This document shows, one piece after another, positions 34,720 through 43,451 of a stretch of 64,000 nt of DNA. Each line of letters begins with the position of its first letter. The first letter of the stretch is position 1. Origin of the DNA: Roseinatronobacter bogoriensis DSM 18756 (GTDB lineage: Bacteria; Pseudomonadota; Alphaproteobacteria; Rhodobacterales; Rhodobacteraceae); NCBI RefSeq assembly GCF_004366635.1, contig NZ_SORN01000006.1, positions 1 through 64,000 of the forward strand, read 5' to 3'. The notes under the pieces were generated by a model. It had not been told where the DNA came from. It searched no databases and worked only from the letters and a program-made list of their open reading frames with translations. The position numbers and the translations under genes were made by a program.

Positions 34720-34742
34720 CATGTTAACACGTTCAGAACATG
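34720..34742. promoter_or_regulatory. Inverted repeat over the AEC transporter start
   Basis: CATGTT (34720-34725) and AACATG (34737-34742) form a 6-bp inverted repeat with an 11-bp spacer that includes the AEC start codon; a GTTAAC dyad lies inside. The AEC start has no Shine-Dalgarno, so this may be the operator or the mRNA may be leaderless. Confidence 0.35.
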
Positions 34743-35669
34743 ATCGAGATATTCCTGAAAACGCTTCCTTTCTTTGGCCTTATCGGTCTGGGCTTCGGCG
34801 CGGGCCGCACAGGGTTTTTCCCGCCAGAGGCCACGGCCTATCTGACCAAATTCGTGTTCTATTTCGCGCTTTCTGCCATGCTGTTCGGCTTTGCGGCCAA
34901 TCTCAGCATGGCCGATCTGCTGAATCCGCGCGCGGCGGCGGCCTATCTCTGGGCATGTGGGGCGCTGTATGTGCTGGTGATGGCAATTGCCTTCCTGCGC
35001 CGCGCCCGCATGGAGGAAGCTCTGATCGAAGCGCATTGCTCGATCATCGGCAATACCGGGTTTCTGGGCGTGCCACTGCTGGTGGTGCTGCTGGGGCCAG
35101 ACTCGGTGCCGATGGTGTTGCTGATCCTGACGATAGATCTGATCGTCTTCTCATCCTTGTTCACCATCATCATCACTTTGTCGCGCGATGGCCGGGTTGA
35201 CAGCGACCTGCCGCGCAAACTGCTGGTTGCGGTGGCGAAAAACCCGATGGTGATGGCCATGGTTCTGGGCCTTGCATGGGCCGCGACAGATTTTGCCATG
35301 CCCGCAATCGCCAATGATTTCCTGACCCTGCTGGGGGCGGCGGCGACACCCTGCGCGCTGTTTGCCATAGGCGCGTCGCTGGCCGACAAGAAAGTCGAAC
35401 GTCTTGCCGTTGTAAGCTGGTTGTCTTTCGGCAAGCTGGTGTTGCACCCGGCATTGACTGCCTTTGCCGCGCTTGCACTGTTCGGGGTGGACCCGCAATC
35501 GGCGGGTGTGCTGATTGCCGCGGCCGCCCTGCCGGTTGCGGGCAATGTCTTTATTCTGGCGCAACATTACAATGCCGGGCCTGCGCGGGTATCGGCCACG
35601 ATCCTCGTTTCTACATTGGTCAGTATCGCAACTGTGCCGGTTGTGATTGCATGGGTCACCAGCTTCTGA
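34740..35669 (+). CDS. AEC family transporter
   Basis: A 309-residue, ten-helix auxin-efflux-carrier-like permease. FFGLIGLGFGAGRTGFFPPEA at the N-terminus and NTGFLGVPLLVVLLGPDS in the middle are family landmarks, as is FAIGASLADKKVERL. Bacterial AEC proteins carry organic acids such as malonate or malate. It is divergent from a TetR regulator that probably controls it. fghA follows 24 nt downstream. Confidence 0.9.
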   Translation: MIEIFLKTLPFFGLIGLGFGAGRTGFFPPEATAYLTKFVFYFALSAMLFGFAANLSMADLLNPRAAAAYLWACGALYVLVMAIAFLRRARMEEALIEAHCSIIGNTGFLGVPLLVVLLGPDSVPMVLLILTIDLIVFSSLFTIIITLSRDGRVDSDLPRKLLVAVAKNPMVMAMVLGLAWAATDFAMPAIANDFLTLLGAAATPCALFAIGASLADKKVERLAVVSWLSFGKLVLHPALTAFAALALFGVDPQSAGVLIAAAALPVAGNVFILAQHYNAGPARVSATILVSTLVSIATVPVVIAWVTSF

Positions 35670-35699
35670 CAGGTTTGCGCAAAATACAGGGGAATGAAT

Positions 35700-36530
35700 A
35701 TGGAAACAGTTTCGGAGAATGCCTGTTTTGGTGGGGTTCAGGGCGTGTATCGCCATGCCTCGGCGGCAACAGGCTGTGATATGACCTTTGGCCTGTTCCT
35801 ACCCGCCGAAGCGCGGCTGCATCCGGTGCCGTTGCTATGGTACCTGTCCGGCCTGACCTGCACGCATGAAAACGCCATGACCAAGGCGCATATGCAGGAA
35901 CATGCCGCAAGGCACGGGCTGGCAGTGGTCTTCCCCGACACCTCGCCGCGCGGCGAAGGCGTGGCTGATGATGCGGCCTATGATCTGGGACAGGGCGCAG
36001 GGTTTTACGTAAATGCGACACAAGCACCGTGGGCCGCGCATTACCGGATGTGGGACTACATTTCCGAGGAATTGCCGCGCGTGCTGATGGCCAATTTCGC
36101 ACTGGAAGAAGACCGTCAGGCCATAACCGGCCATTCCATGGGCGGGCATGGCGCCCTGACACTGGCCATGCGTCTGCCTGACAGGTTTGCATCGGTTTCC
36201 GCCTTTGCCCCGATTGCCAACCCCACCGCCAGCGACTGGGGCCGCAAGCAATTCACGGCCTATCTGGGCACGGATGAAAGCCAGTGGGCCGCGCATGATT
36301 CAACCCTGCTGATGCGCGAATCCGGCCTGCGCAGCGAATTACTGATAGATCAGGGCAGCAAGGACCAGTTTCTGGACCTGCTGCGCCCCGAAGCACTGGC
36401 CGAAGCAATGGCGGCGCGCCGTCAGCCGGGCGTGTTCCGCATGCAGGCGGGCTATGATCACAGCTATTTCTTCATCGCCAGTTTCATGGCCGATCATGTC
36501 GATTTTCATGCGCGGGCGCTATCCGCATGA
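35700..36530 (+). CDS. fghA: S-formylglutathione hydrolase
   Basis: A 276-residue esterase-D type alpha/beta hydrolase releasing formate from S-formylglutathione, the second step of glutathione-linked formaldehyde oxidation. PVLLYLSGLTCTHEN-type PLLWYLSGLTCTHENAM gives the oxyanion loop; the nucleophile Ser is in GHSMGGHGAL, Asp in DQGSKDQFL and His in GYDHSYFF. The ATG at 35700 is preferred over 35694 because AGGGGA is then 6 nt away. No adh/gfa gene is in view. DMSP and methylated compound use would generate formaldehyde, a possible link to dddL. Confidence 0.92.
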   Translation: METVSENACFGGVQGVYRHASAATGCDMTFGLFLPAEARLHPVPLLWYLSGLTCTHENAMTKAHMQEHAARHGLAVVFPDTSPRGEGVADDAAYDLGQGAGFYVNATQAPWAAHYRMWDYISEELPRVLMANFALEEDRQAITGHSMGGHGALTLAMRLPDRFASVSAFAPIANPTASDWGRKQFTAYLGTDESQWAAHDSTLLMRESGLRSELLIDQGSKDQFLDLLRPEALAEAMAARRQPGVFRMQAGYDHSYFFIASFMADHVDFHARALSA

Positions 36531-37453
36531 CCCTGCCCATCATCACCGCTGATATAGATGCGCATCTGGACTGGCACGGGTTGCTTGGCGCTTTTGAGCG
36601 CGCCCATGCCCTGCCCCCGGCGGAACTGGATGATACCTTCCTCTATCGTGGCGATGACACGCTGTTGTCGCGTGCGGCGTGGATTGATGGGATGGGCGCA
36701 CTGGTCAAGACGGCAACCATCTTTCCGGGCAATACCGACAAGGGGCTTGCGGCTGTGAATGGGGGTGTGTCGCTTTACTCCGACGCGGATGGCACGCTTG
36801 AGGCTTTGCTGGACTTCCACCTTGTCACCAAGTGGAAAACCGCAGGTGACAGCCTGTTTGCCGCCAACTTGCTGGCGCGCCCGGACAGCCACAAGATAAC
36901 CCTTGTTGGTGCAGGCACGGTCGCGCGCAGCATGGTGGATGCCTATCGCGCCCTGTTTCCTGATGCGCAATTCACCGTCTGGAGCCGCCGGTTTGAGAGT
37001 GCCGCCCAATTCGCCCAAAAGCTGGACGGTGTGCAGCCTGAGGCCGATTTGCAGCGCGCGGTCGAAGGGGCGGATATTATCTGCACAGCCACCATGAGCC
37101 GCGCACCGCTGATACAGGGCGAGTGGTTGCAACCGGGCCAGCATCTGGACCTGATCGGCGCCTTCCGCCCCGATATGCGCGAGGTGGATGACACAGCCCT
37201 GCAACGCGCGGCGCTGTTCGTAGACAACCGCCGGACTGTGCTGGACCATATCGGAGAGATGAAAGACCCGCTGTCGCGCGGGGTTATCAGCCACGATGAC
37301 ATCTGCGCCGATTTTTATGACATTGCAGCCGGTCGCTTTGTCCGCCCCAGCCCGGATGCGATCACAATCTGCAAGAATGGCGGCGGCGCGCATCTGGACC
37401 TGATGACAGCGCGGTATATTTTTGGCGCGTGGCAGAAGATGCAGGGGCAATAG
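36527..37453 (+). CDS. Ornithine cyclodeaminase / mu-crystallin family protein
   Basis: A 308-residue NAD(P)-dependent protein. VKTATIFPGNTDKGLAAVNGGVSLYSDADG and HLVTKWKTAGDSLFAA hold the substrate-binding Arg/Lys positions of the family, and KITLVGAGTVARSMVDAYR is the Rossmann loop. ICKNGGGAHLDLMTARYIF closes the domain. Members are ornithine cyclodeaminases, ketimine or pyrroline-2-carboxylate reductases; I cannot choose. It overlaps fghA by ATGA. Confidence 0.88.
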   Translation: MTLPIITADIDAHLDWHGLLGAFERAHALPPAELDDTFLYRGDDTLLSRAAWIDGMGALVKTATIFPGNTDKGLAAVNGGVSLYSDADGTLEALLDFHLVTKWKTAGDSLFAANLLARPDSHKITLVGAGTVARSMVDAYRALFPDAQFTVWSRRFESAAQFAQKLDGVQPEADLQRAVEGADIICTATMSRAPLIQGEWLQPGQHLDLIGAFRPDMREVDDTALQRAALFVDNRRTVLDHIGEMKDPLSRGVISHDDICADFYDIAAGRFVRPSPDAITICKNGGGAHLDLMTARYIFGAWQKMQGQ

Positions 37454-37470
37454 CGCCCGACTGGCAGGCT

Positions 37471-37640
37471 TGCGGAGCTTTGCGGACATAACCAAGCGCG
37501 AGACAAAGCCGCAGTGCGGCGATGCGAGATTGAATCTGTAGCACTTTATGGCCGCCAAATCCGCGAAAGTTCAGATCTGTGCGCTGGTGGCAGCCAAATC
37601 GCCGTGCCGTGGGGGCGGCCCGACGCTGCGCGGCTTGTCG
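37471..37640 (+). repeat. Dispersed intergenic repeat, copy 2 (about 170 bp)
   Basis: It contains the CAAAGCCGCAGTGCGGCGATG and GCACTTTATGGCCGCCAAAT-like blocks and the identical 33-nt core (37589-37621), then diverges from copies 1 and 3 after GCTGCGCGG, lacking their GGCCTTCGGCC dyad. It fills most of the 211-bp gap between the cyclodeaminase-like gene and the convergent methyltransferase. Confidence 0.82.
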
Positions 37641-37664
37641 CAACCGCTCGCTTCGTGCAACAGC

Positions 37665-38768
37665 TCAAAGCGGTCCGCTTTGAAACAGCTGCACCTTCAG
37701 CCCGCCATGCGGCAGCAGCGGACCGGGGGTCAGGTTCAGCCCGGTCACATGCGCAAGCTTGCGATCCGATGTCACCAGCCCGACGCGCCACCCTTTCATC
37801 TGTGCCTTCAACACTTCGCCAAGGCTTGCATACAGGCCATACAGTAATTTCGGGCTGCTGATCCGCGCGCCATATGGGGGGTTGACCATCACCAGACCCG
37901 GTGGCGTATCCGGGCGCTGCAATGCGCCAAGCGGTTGACAGACAAACCGCGTGCAGTCAGCCACGCCTGCGCGTTCGGCATTCTGCTGGCTGTTGCGAAT
38001 GGCCCCCTGATCCCGATCAAAACCGAAAAACTGCGGCGGGGGCTGGGTGGCACGGATCGCGCGCATCTTTTCCCATGCGCGCGCATCGAAATTGGCGAAG
38101 TGTTCAAAGGCGAAACTGCGCGTGCGCCCCGGTGCCAGCCCGGATGCAATCTCTGCGGCTTCGATCACGAATGTCCCCGACCCGCACATCGGGTCTAGCA
38201 CGGGCTGGCTGCAATCATAGCCCATCTGGCGCAGGAACAGGGCGGCCATTGTTTCCCGCAACGGGGCCTTGCCCGTCGCCAGCTTATGGCCACGCTTGTG
38301 CAGCCCCTCCCCCGATGTGTCGAGCGACAGGGTGACCAGATCATCCTCGATCCGCACCATCAGCCGCAATGCGGCGCCCGCATCAATCGGCGCACCCAGC
38401 GTTTCGGCTATCGCACGTTCCACACGCTGCGCGGCAGCCCCCTTGTGGTAGATTTTCGACTGCAGGCAGATGGCGTCCACCTTGACCGGAACATCCGCAC
38501 GCAAGAAATCCCCCCAAGGAAATTTCCGCGCGCGCTTGTCCAGTTGCGCCAGATGCATCGCGCGAAACTCACCCATACGCACCAGCACGCGGCTGGCCCC
38601 GCGCAACCAAAGATTGGCGCGCCAGATCATGTGCATATCACCCGAAGTTTCGACACCCCCGGCAACTGCCACGGGATCGGGCAAGCCAACGGCGCGGGCT
38701 TCGTCAGCCAAAACGGCCTCCAACCCCGGAAGGCAGGCCAGAAATATCTTATACTGCTGCTGTGTCAT
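37665..38768 (-). CDS. THUMP-domain class I SAM-dependent RNA methyltransferase (RlmL/RlmK N-terminal type)
   Basis: A 367-residue protein. The N-terminal THUMP region (about 40-155) precedes a UPF0020-type methyltransferase domain: LDPMCGSGTFVIEAAEIA is the SAM motif I, and VMVNPPYGARI is the catalytic NPPY motif for N-methylation. It is probably a 23S rRNA guanine-N2 methyltransferase, the short alphaproteobacterial relative of RlmL without the C-terminal RlmK half. A long-stem terminator separates it from phhB upstream. Confidence 0.88.
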   Translation of the reverse strand: MTQQQYKIFLACLPGLEAVLADEARAVGLPDPVAVAGGVETSGDMHMIWRANLWLRGASRVLVRMGEFRAMHLAQLDKRARKFPWGDFLRADVPVKVDAICLQSKIYHKGAAAQRVERAIAETLGAPIDAGAALRLMVRIEDDLVTLSLDTSGEGLHKRGHKLATGKAPLRETMAALFLRQMGYDCSQPVLDPMCGSGTFVIEAAEIASGLAPGRTRSFAFEHFANFDARAWEKMRAIRATQPPPQFFGFDRDQGAIRNSQQNAERAGVADCTRFVCQPLGALQRPDTPPGLVMVNPPYGARISSPKLLYGLYASLGEVLKAQMKGWRVGLVTSDRKLAHVTGLNLTPGPLLPHGGLKVQLFQSGPL

Positions 38769-38807
38769 TCCAGCGCGGATATTGGCAAACGCCGCTCAAC
38801 ACCAGCA

Positions 38808-38896
38808 CAAAAGCGCGCTTGGCGTGGCAAGTGCGGGGCGCGTGCAACGCGACACGCACGGGGGTGGGTGGGTGGGCCGCGCCAAGCGCGCTTTTG
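38808..38896 (-). terminator. Long-stem terminator with G-quadruplex loop (copy 2)
   Basis: CAAAAGCGCGCTTGGCG (38808-38824) and its exact reverse complement (38880-38896) form a perfect 17-bp stem. The arms carry AAAA and TTTT, so it can end transcripts in both directions. The 55-nt loop holds small CGCG/CGCG and GTGCG/CGCAC stems and the run GGGGGTGGGTGGGTGGG (38860-38876). It starts 7 nt after the phhB stop and ends about 40 nt before the methyltransferase start. It shares design and loop sequence with 4254-4340. Confidence 0.85.
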
Positions 38897-38903
38897 CCCC
38901 GCC

Positions 38904-39191
38904 CTACCCGGCCAGCGCATCCATGCGTTTGGCAAGACGCACATCAAGTTCCGACAAACCACCCACATCATGCGTGCTTAATGTCACAGAGACGGTCTTG
39001 TAGACATTGAACCATTCCGGGTGGTGCCCCATCTTCTCAGCTACCAGCGCCACGCGGGTCATCCAGCCGAACGCCTCGACAAAATTTTCAAAAACGAATT
39101 CCTTGGTAATGGCATCGCGCCCCTCGACCATGCTCCAGCCCGCATCCTTCAGCGGGTCCAGCATAGTGCGATCTGTCAGTTTCTCAGCCAT
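38904..39191 (-). CDS. phhB: 4a-hydroxytetrahydrobiopterin dehydratase
   Basis: A 95-residue pterin-4a-carbinolamine dehydratase that recycles the pterin cofactor of aromatic amino acid hydroxylases. The active-site block is KMGHHPEWFNVYKTVSVTLSTHDVGGL. ATG 39191 is fixed by a GGAGGT ribosome binding site 5 nt upstream. No phenylalanine hydroxylase is nearby. The start overlaps the preceding acetyltransferase gene by 8 nt. Confidence 0.94.
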   Translation of the reverse strand: MAEKLTDRTMLDPLKDAGWSMVEGRDAITKEFVFENFVEAFGWMTRVALVAEKMGHHPEWFNVYKTVSVTLSTHDVGGLSELDVRLAKRMDALAG

Positions 39192-40365
39192 GTTTACCTC
39201 CGTCCGTTTTGCGAAATGGTGCGTAATCTGCCAGGGCGCGCATTTCATATTCGATTGCGCGCCCCTCTTCCGACAGATACCCCGCCACAGCCCTGTGAAA
39301 CCCCGACTCGGGGAAGTAATGCAGCGAATGCACCCTTGAAGGCATGTAACCCCGCGCAAGCTTGTGGGTTCCTTGTGCACCCGCCTCAACCCGGCCCAGC
39401 CCGCGCGCAATCGCGAAATCCATTGCCTGATAGTAACACAGTTCGAAATGCAGGCAGGGATGATCCTCAATGCAGCCCCAATAGCGCCCGAACAGCACAT
39501 CCTGCCCGATGAAATTCAGAGCGCCTGCGACAGGTTCGCCGTCCCGCTCGGCCAGTACCAGAAGCACATCATCGCGCATCTGGTCCTGCACCAGATCAAA
39601 AAAGGCCCGCGTCAGATAGGGTGTGCCCCATTTGCGCGCGCCTGTGTCCTGATAGAACTGCCAGAACGCATCCCAATGCGCCGGTTCCAGCGCATCGCCC
39701 GTCAGGGCGCGGATGGTGCCGCCAAACCCCTGCGCTGTGGCGCGTTCCTTGCGGATGGTCTTGCGCTTGCGCGACGAGAGTTCCGCCAGAAAGCCCTCAA
39801 AATTCTGAAATCCCGGATTTTCCCAATGAAACTGCTCTGTCACCCGGTGCAGAAAGCCCTGCTCTGTGCCAAGTTCCGCCTCTGCTTCCGTACAGAAGGT
39901 CACATGCGCCGAAGACAAGCGGTTATCCCGCGCAATCTGCGCCATGCCCTTCAAGATTGCCGCTGTGCCTTGCGGCTCGAAGCCCGGTTTGCATAAAAAC
40001 CGCCGGCCTGTGGCCGGGGTGAACGGCACTGCGATCTGCAATTTCGGGTAATACTGCCCCCCTGCCCGTGCATAGCCCTGCGCAAAGGCATGGTCGAAAA
40101 TATATTCCCCCTGTGAATGCGACTTCACATAAAGCGGGGCAGCAGCGATCAGATCACTGCCCTGATGCACCAGAATATGCCGCGGCTCCCACCCTGTGCC
40201 CGCGCCCACTGATCCCGACTGCTCCAGCGCGTGTAGGAACCGATGCGTGGTAAACGGGTCAAGCGGGGGCTGCGCGCCCTCGGGGTTGGCGCAGGCATCC
40301 CAGAGAGCGGGATCAATCTGACCCAGATCGCTGTTCAGCGTGACCGAGAGCGCGCAGTCATCCAT
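39184..40365 (-). CDS. GNAT/FemAB-like N-acyltransferase (PF04339 type)
   Basis: A 393-residue protein of the family once called peptidogalycan biosynthesis protein. HILVHQGSDLIAAAPLYVKSHSQGEYIFDHAFA, SSRKRKTIRKERATAQG and RYWGCIEDHPCLHFELCYYQAMDFAI are its main blocks; the tandem GNAT folds are inferred. Substrate unknown. It starts one base into the peroxiredoxin stop (TAATG) and overlaps phhB, so it is in the middle of a three-gene operon. Confidence 0.88.
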   Translation of the reverse strand: MDDCALSVTLNSDLGQIDPALWDACANPEGAQPPLDPFTTHRFLHALEQSGSVGAGTGWEPRHILVHQGSDLIAAAPLYVKSHSQGEYIFDHAFAQGYARAGGQYYPKLQIAVPFTPATGRRFLCKPGFEPQGTAAILKGMAQIARDNRLSSAHVTFCTEAEAELGTEQGFLHRVTEQFHWENPGFQNFEGFLAELSSRKRKTIRKERATAQGFGGTIRALTGDALEPAHWDAFWQFYQDTGARKWGTPYLTRAFFDLVQDQMRDDVLLVLAERDGEPVAGALNFIGQDVLFGRYWGCIEDHPCLHFELCYYQAMDFAIARGLGRVEAGAQGTHKLARGYMPSRVHSLHYFPESGFHRAVAGYLSEEGRAIEYEMRALADYAPFRKTDGGKHG

Positions 40366-40853
40366 TACATCGCCGCCAATAGCGCCTCACCAGCCGAAAC
40401 TTCGCACACGCCCGGGCCTTCCTCGACATGCAGCAGGCTGACAGTGCCATCCTCGACCACCATCGCGTAGCGTTTGGACCGGCCGATCAACCCGGCAGGC
40501 GGTGCGTCGAAACTCATGCCGATCGCCTTGGTAAACCCGCCCGTCCCATCGGCCAGCAAGGTCAGACCTGCGGCGTTCGCACCCGTCGCCTCGCCCCATG
40601 CTTTCATCACAAAAGGGTCATTGACGGACAGACAGACGATTTCATCCACACCCTTGGCAGAGAATTCCTCTTTGGTGCGAATGAAGCTGGGGACATGCGC
40701 CGAATGGCAGGTGGGCGTGAATGCGCCCGGAACAGCAAAAAGCACGATCTTGCGGCCCTTGGTCAGGCTGGAGAGGTCAACTTGCTCTGGCCCGTTTTCG
40801 CCCATACGGCTGAAGCTGGCCTCTGGCAATTTGTCCCCTGGTGCGAGTGTCAT
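40365..40853 (-). CDS. Peroxiredoxin (Prx5/AhpE-like, TSA family)
   Basis: A 162-residue peroxiredoxin reducing hydroperoxides. The peroxidatic Cys49 is in PGAFTPTCHSAHVPSF, the Prx5 signature; a second Cys late in the chain (PGVCEVSAGEALL) could be the resolving residue. SVNDPFVMKAWGEATGA is another family block. No signal peptide, so cytosolic. It heads an operon with the acyltransferase and phhB and is divergent from the FAD oxidoreductase. Confidence 0.94.
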   Translation of the reverse strand: MTLAPGDKLPEASFSRMGENGPEQVDLSSLTKGRKIVLFAVPGAFTPTCHSAHVPSFIRTKEEFSAKGVDEIVCLSVNDPFVMKAWGEATGANAAGLTLLADGTGGFTKAIGMSFDAPPAGLIGRSKRYAMVVEDGTVSLLHVEEGPGVCEVSAGEALLAAM

Positions 40854-40936
40854 GGATTGGCTCCTGTGTTGGTTGAGGTTATTTGTCCTCGGAACATAGC
40901 GTAACGTGCCACAGCGGCCAGAGGGGCAGAAGCAGA

Positions 40937-42139
40937 ATGAACAGAATTGTGGTTATTGGTGCCGGTCAGGCCGGGGCGTCGCTGGTCGCCAAATTGCGGG
41001 CGCTGGGCTTTTCCGGGCAGATCACCCTGATCGGGGAAGAGTCCGTTCCACCCTATCAGCGCCCGCCCCTGTCAAAAGCCTATCTTTTGGGCGAGATGAC
41101 GCAAGAGCGGCTGTTTCTGCGCCCTGAAAGTTTTTATGTAGACCAGAGAATTGATCTACATCTTGGCGCTGCCGTTGACCATATCGACCGCGGCGAACAG
41201 CTTGTGCGCCTTGGCGACAAGGTTCTGCCCTATGACGCTTTGGCCCTGACCACAGGTTCAACCCCGCGCAGACTGCCCGCCATGATCGGCGGCGCGCTTG
41301 GCGGGGTGCATGTCGTGCGCACCCTTGCAGATGTTGACGCAATGGCCCCGGATTTCACCGCCGGTCGCCGTGTGGTCATTGTGGGGGGCGGCTATATCGG
41401 GCTGGAAGCAGCCGCCGTGGCCGCCAAAAAGGGGCTACAGGTCACTGTTTTGGAAATGGCCCCGCGCATCTTGCAGCGTGTCGCCGCGCCAGAGACATCG
41501 GCCGCGATTCAGGCACTGCACGAAGGCCACGGCGTGCGTTTCATGCTTGCGACCGGATTGGAACGGATCGAGGGCGACAGCCATGTGACTGGCGTCGCCT
41601 TAAGCGATGGCACGCGGCTTGATGCAGATTTCGTGATTGCGGGCATCGGCGTCACCCCCGCAACAGACCTGGCCGAGGCGGCCGGGTTGATGGTCGAGAA
41701 CGGCATCAAGGTCGATGCGCAGGGCCGCACATCGGACCCGCATATCTGGGCCGCGGGCGATTGCGCGGCCTTCCCCTATCGCGGCACATCCTTAAGGCTG
41801 GAAAGCGTGCAGAATGCCATTGATCAGGCCGAGCTTGTGGCGGGAAACATGCTTGGCGCGGGTAAGGAGTATGACCCGGTGCCGTGGTTCTGGTCGGATC
41901 AGTATGACATGAAATTGCAGATCGCGGGGCTGAATACCGGCTATGACCGCGTTGTCGTCCGCCAAAGCGATGCGCCAAGCCACTGGTATTTCGCGGGCGA
42001 CAAGTTTCTGGCCGTCGATGCGATGGGCGACGCGCGCGCATTCATGGTGGGCAAGCGGCTGCTGGAAATGGGGCGCAGCCCCGACCCGGCCGCCCTTGCG
42101 GACCCGCAGAGAGACCTCAAGGCGCTTTTGCGCGCATGA
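40937..42139 (+). CDS. FAD-dependent NAD(P)H:ferredoxin/rubredoxin-type oxidoreductase
   Basis: A 400-residue pyridine nucleotide-disulfide-fold reductase. RIVVIGAGQAGASLVAKLRA binds FAD, VVIVGGGYIGLEAAAVAAKKG binds NAD(P)H, and SDPHIWAAGDCAAFPY is the second FAD contact; the C-terminal reductase domain begins near residue 320. Electron acceptor may be a ferredoxin of a monooxygenase system, not encoded here. ATG 40937 is used since the Rossmann strand follows immediately. The 3' end overlaps rsmD by ATGA. Confidence 0.9.
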   Translation: MNRIVVIGAGQAGASLVAKLRALGFSGQITLIGEESVPPYQRPPLSKAYLLGEMTQERLFLRPESFYVDQRIDLHLGAAVDHIDRGEQLVRLGDKVLPYDALALTTGSTPRRLPAMIGGALGGVHVVRTLADVDAMAPDFTAGRRVVIVGGGYIGLEAAAVAAKKGLQVTVLEMAPRILQRVAAPETSAAIQALHEGHGVRFMLATGLERIEGDSHVTGVALSDGTRLDADFVIAGIGVTPATDLAEAAGLMVENGIKVDAQGRTSDPHIWAAGDCAAFPYRGTSLRLESVQNAIDQAELVAGNMLGAGKEYDPVPWFWSDQYDMKLQIAGLNTGYDRVVVRQSDAPSHWYFAGDKFLAVDAMGDARAFMVGKRLLEMGRSPDPAALADPQRDLKALLRA

Positions 42140-42705
42140 GGATCATTGGTGGCAAATATCGCGGATTGAAACTGGCCGATATTGGCGAAGGCGATGCACA
42201 GGCGCATCTGCGCCCGACCTCGGACCGGGTCCGCGAGGCGATCTTCAATCTGCTGATCAACGGCAGCCATGCGCTGCCACTCGACGGCGCGCGCGTGCTG
42301 GACCTTTTCGCAGGGACGGGCGCGCTGGGTCTGGAAGCGCTTTCGCGCGGGGCTGCACATTGCACCTTTGTCGATGACGGCGCGGCTGCGCGCGCGGCGC
42401 TGCGCGCCAATATCGAGAAAATGCGCGCGATGGGCTGCACCAAAGTGTTCCGCCGCGACGCAACCCGTCTTGGCGAAAATCGCGGCCCCGGCTTTTCGTT
42501 AGTCTTTCTCGACCCGCCCTATGGCAAAAGCCTCGGCGAGGCGGCGCTTGGCGCGGCCCTGTCGGACGGCTGGATCGCACCGGATGCCCGGATCATCTGG
42601 GAAGAAGCCAGCCCACAACTGCCCCCGGCAGGGTTTGAACTACTGGACCAGCGCCGCTATGGCGAAACCCATGTCACTTTTTTGCGCCGCAAGGAGGCCC
42701 CATGA
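42136..42705 (+). CDS. rsmD: 16S rRNA (guanine(966)-N(2))-methyltransferase
   Basis: A 189-residue SAM-dependent methyltransferase modifying G966 of 16S rRNA. MRIIGGKYRGLKL and RPTSDRVREAIFN are the RsmD N-terminal signatures, LDLFAGTGALGLEALSRGA is SAM motif I, and VFLDPPYGKSLGE the catalytic DPPY. It overlaps the genes on both sides by ATGA, so translation is coupled. Confidence 0.96.
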   Translation: MRIIGGKYRGLKLADIGEGDAQAHLRPTSDRVREAIFNLLINGSHALPLDGARVLDLFAGTGALGLEALSRGAAHCTFVDDGAAARAALRANIEKMRAMGCTKVFRRDATRLGENRGPGFSLVFLDPPYGKSLGEAALGAALSDGWIAPDARIIWEEASPQLPPAGFELLDQRRYGETHVTFLRRKEAP

Positions 42706-43349
42706 CACCCGCGCTTGTAATCTTCGACTGCGATGGTGTGATCGTGGACAGTGAACCCCTGACCCTGAACCTGCTGCGCGACGATCTGGAACAGCGTGGC
42801 TTGCCGCTTGAGGTGGCTCAAGTCACCTCCTTGTTTGTCGGCGGCACCATCGCAGGCGTTGCAACGCGCGCGGCCGAACTGGGCGCAACCATTCCCGAAG
42901 GCTGGGTGGCAGATATGTATGCCCGCATCTATGCGCTTCTGGAACGCGGGGTCGAGGTGATTCCGGGCGTGCTGCAGGTGATGGACATGCTTGACCGGGC
43001 GGCGATTCCCTATTGCGTTGCGTCCAACGGGCGCATGGCCAAGATGGAAATCACCCTTGGCCAGCACCCAGCCCTATGGGCGCGGATGCAAGGGCGCATG
43101 TTTTCCGCCGAACATGTGGCGGCCCCGAAACCCGCGCCTGACCTGTTTTTGCACGCGGCACGAACGCTGGGAACCGCGCCCGCCCATTGCGTGGTGATCG
43201 AGGACAGCGCCACAGGTGCCCGCGCTGCACGCAACGCCGCCATGCGCTGCTACGGCTTTGCCCCGCATGACACTGGCGCAGGGCTCGGCGCCGAGGGGGC
43301 GCAGGTCTTCCATGACATGGCCCATCTGCCCGAATTGCTTCGCCTGTAG
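42702..43349 (+). CDS. HAD superfamily hydrolase (phosphatase-like)
   Basis: A 215-residue HAD phosphatase. Motif I is FDCDGVIVDSEP, motif II ASNG, motif III the Lys in APKPAPDLFLHAA and motif IV VIEDSATGARAA. The helical cap is inserted after motif I (residues 15-85). It resembles beta-phosphoglucomutase/phosphoglycolate phosphatase relatives (YieH/GS1 type); substrate unknown. It is the last gene of the oxidoreductase-rsmD operon. Confidence 0.92.
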   Translation: MTPALVIFDCDGVIVDSEPLTLNLLRDDLEQRGLPLEVAQVTSLFVGGTIAGVATRAAELGATIPEGWVADMYARIYALLERGVEVIPGVLQVMDMLDRAAIPYCVASNGRMAKMEITLGQHPALWARMQGRMFSAEHVAAPKPAPDLFLHAARTLGTAPAHCVVIEDSATGARAARNAAMRCYGFAPHDTGAGLGAEGAQVFHDMAHLPELLRL

Positions 43350-43371
43350 CATTTTCTTGCTGAAAATACTC
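43350..43371 (-). repeat. REP-like element, copy B
   Basis: The minus strand reads GAGTATTTTCAGCAAGAAAATG. Upstream on that strand the spacer is GC-rich with only a weak AGGGG/CCCCT stem (43418-43438). It lies between the convergent HAD and TPP-enzyme genes. Confidence 0.6.
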
Positions 43372-43451
43372 AGTCTTCGTCAGCGAAGGGCGACAGGTGG
43401 CAATGGCGCCGGCGGCGAGGGGAGTGCCTTGCCCCCCTTCACCCAAGCGCC

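Noticed and set aside
36506..37558. 350-codon minus-strand frame covering the cyclodeaminase-like gene and repeat copy 2
   Set aside because: The OCD-family signature on the plus strand is clear. The frame's start lies in the repeat, where similar starts appear in other copies by shared sequence.
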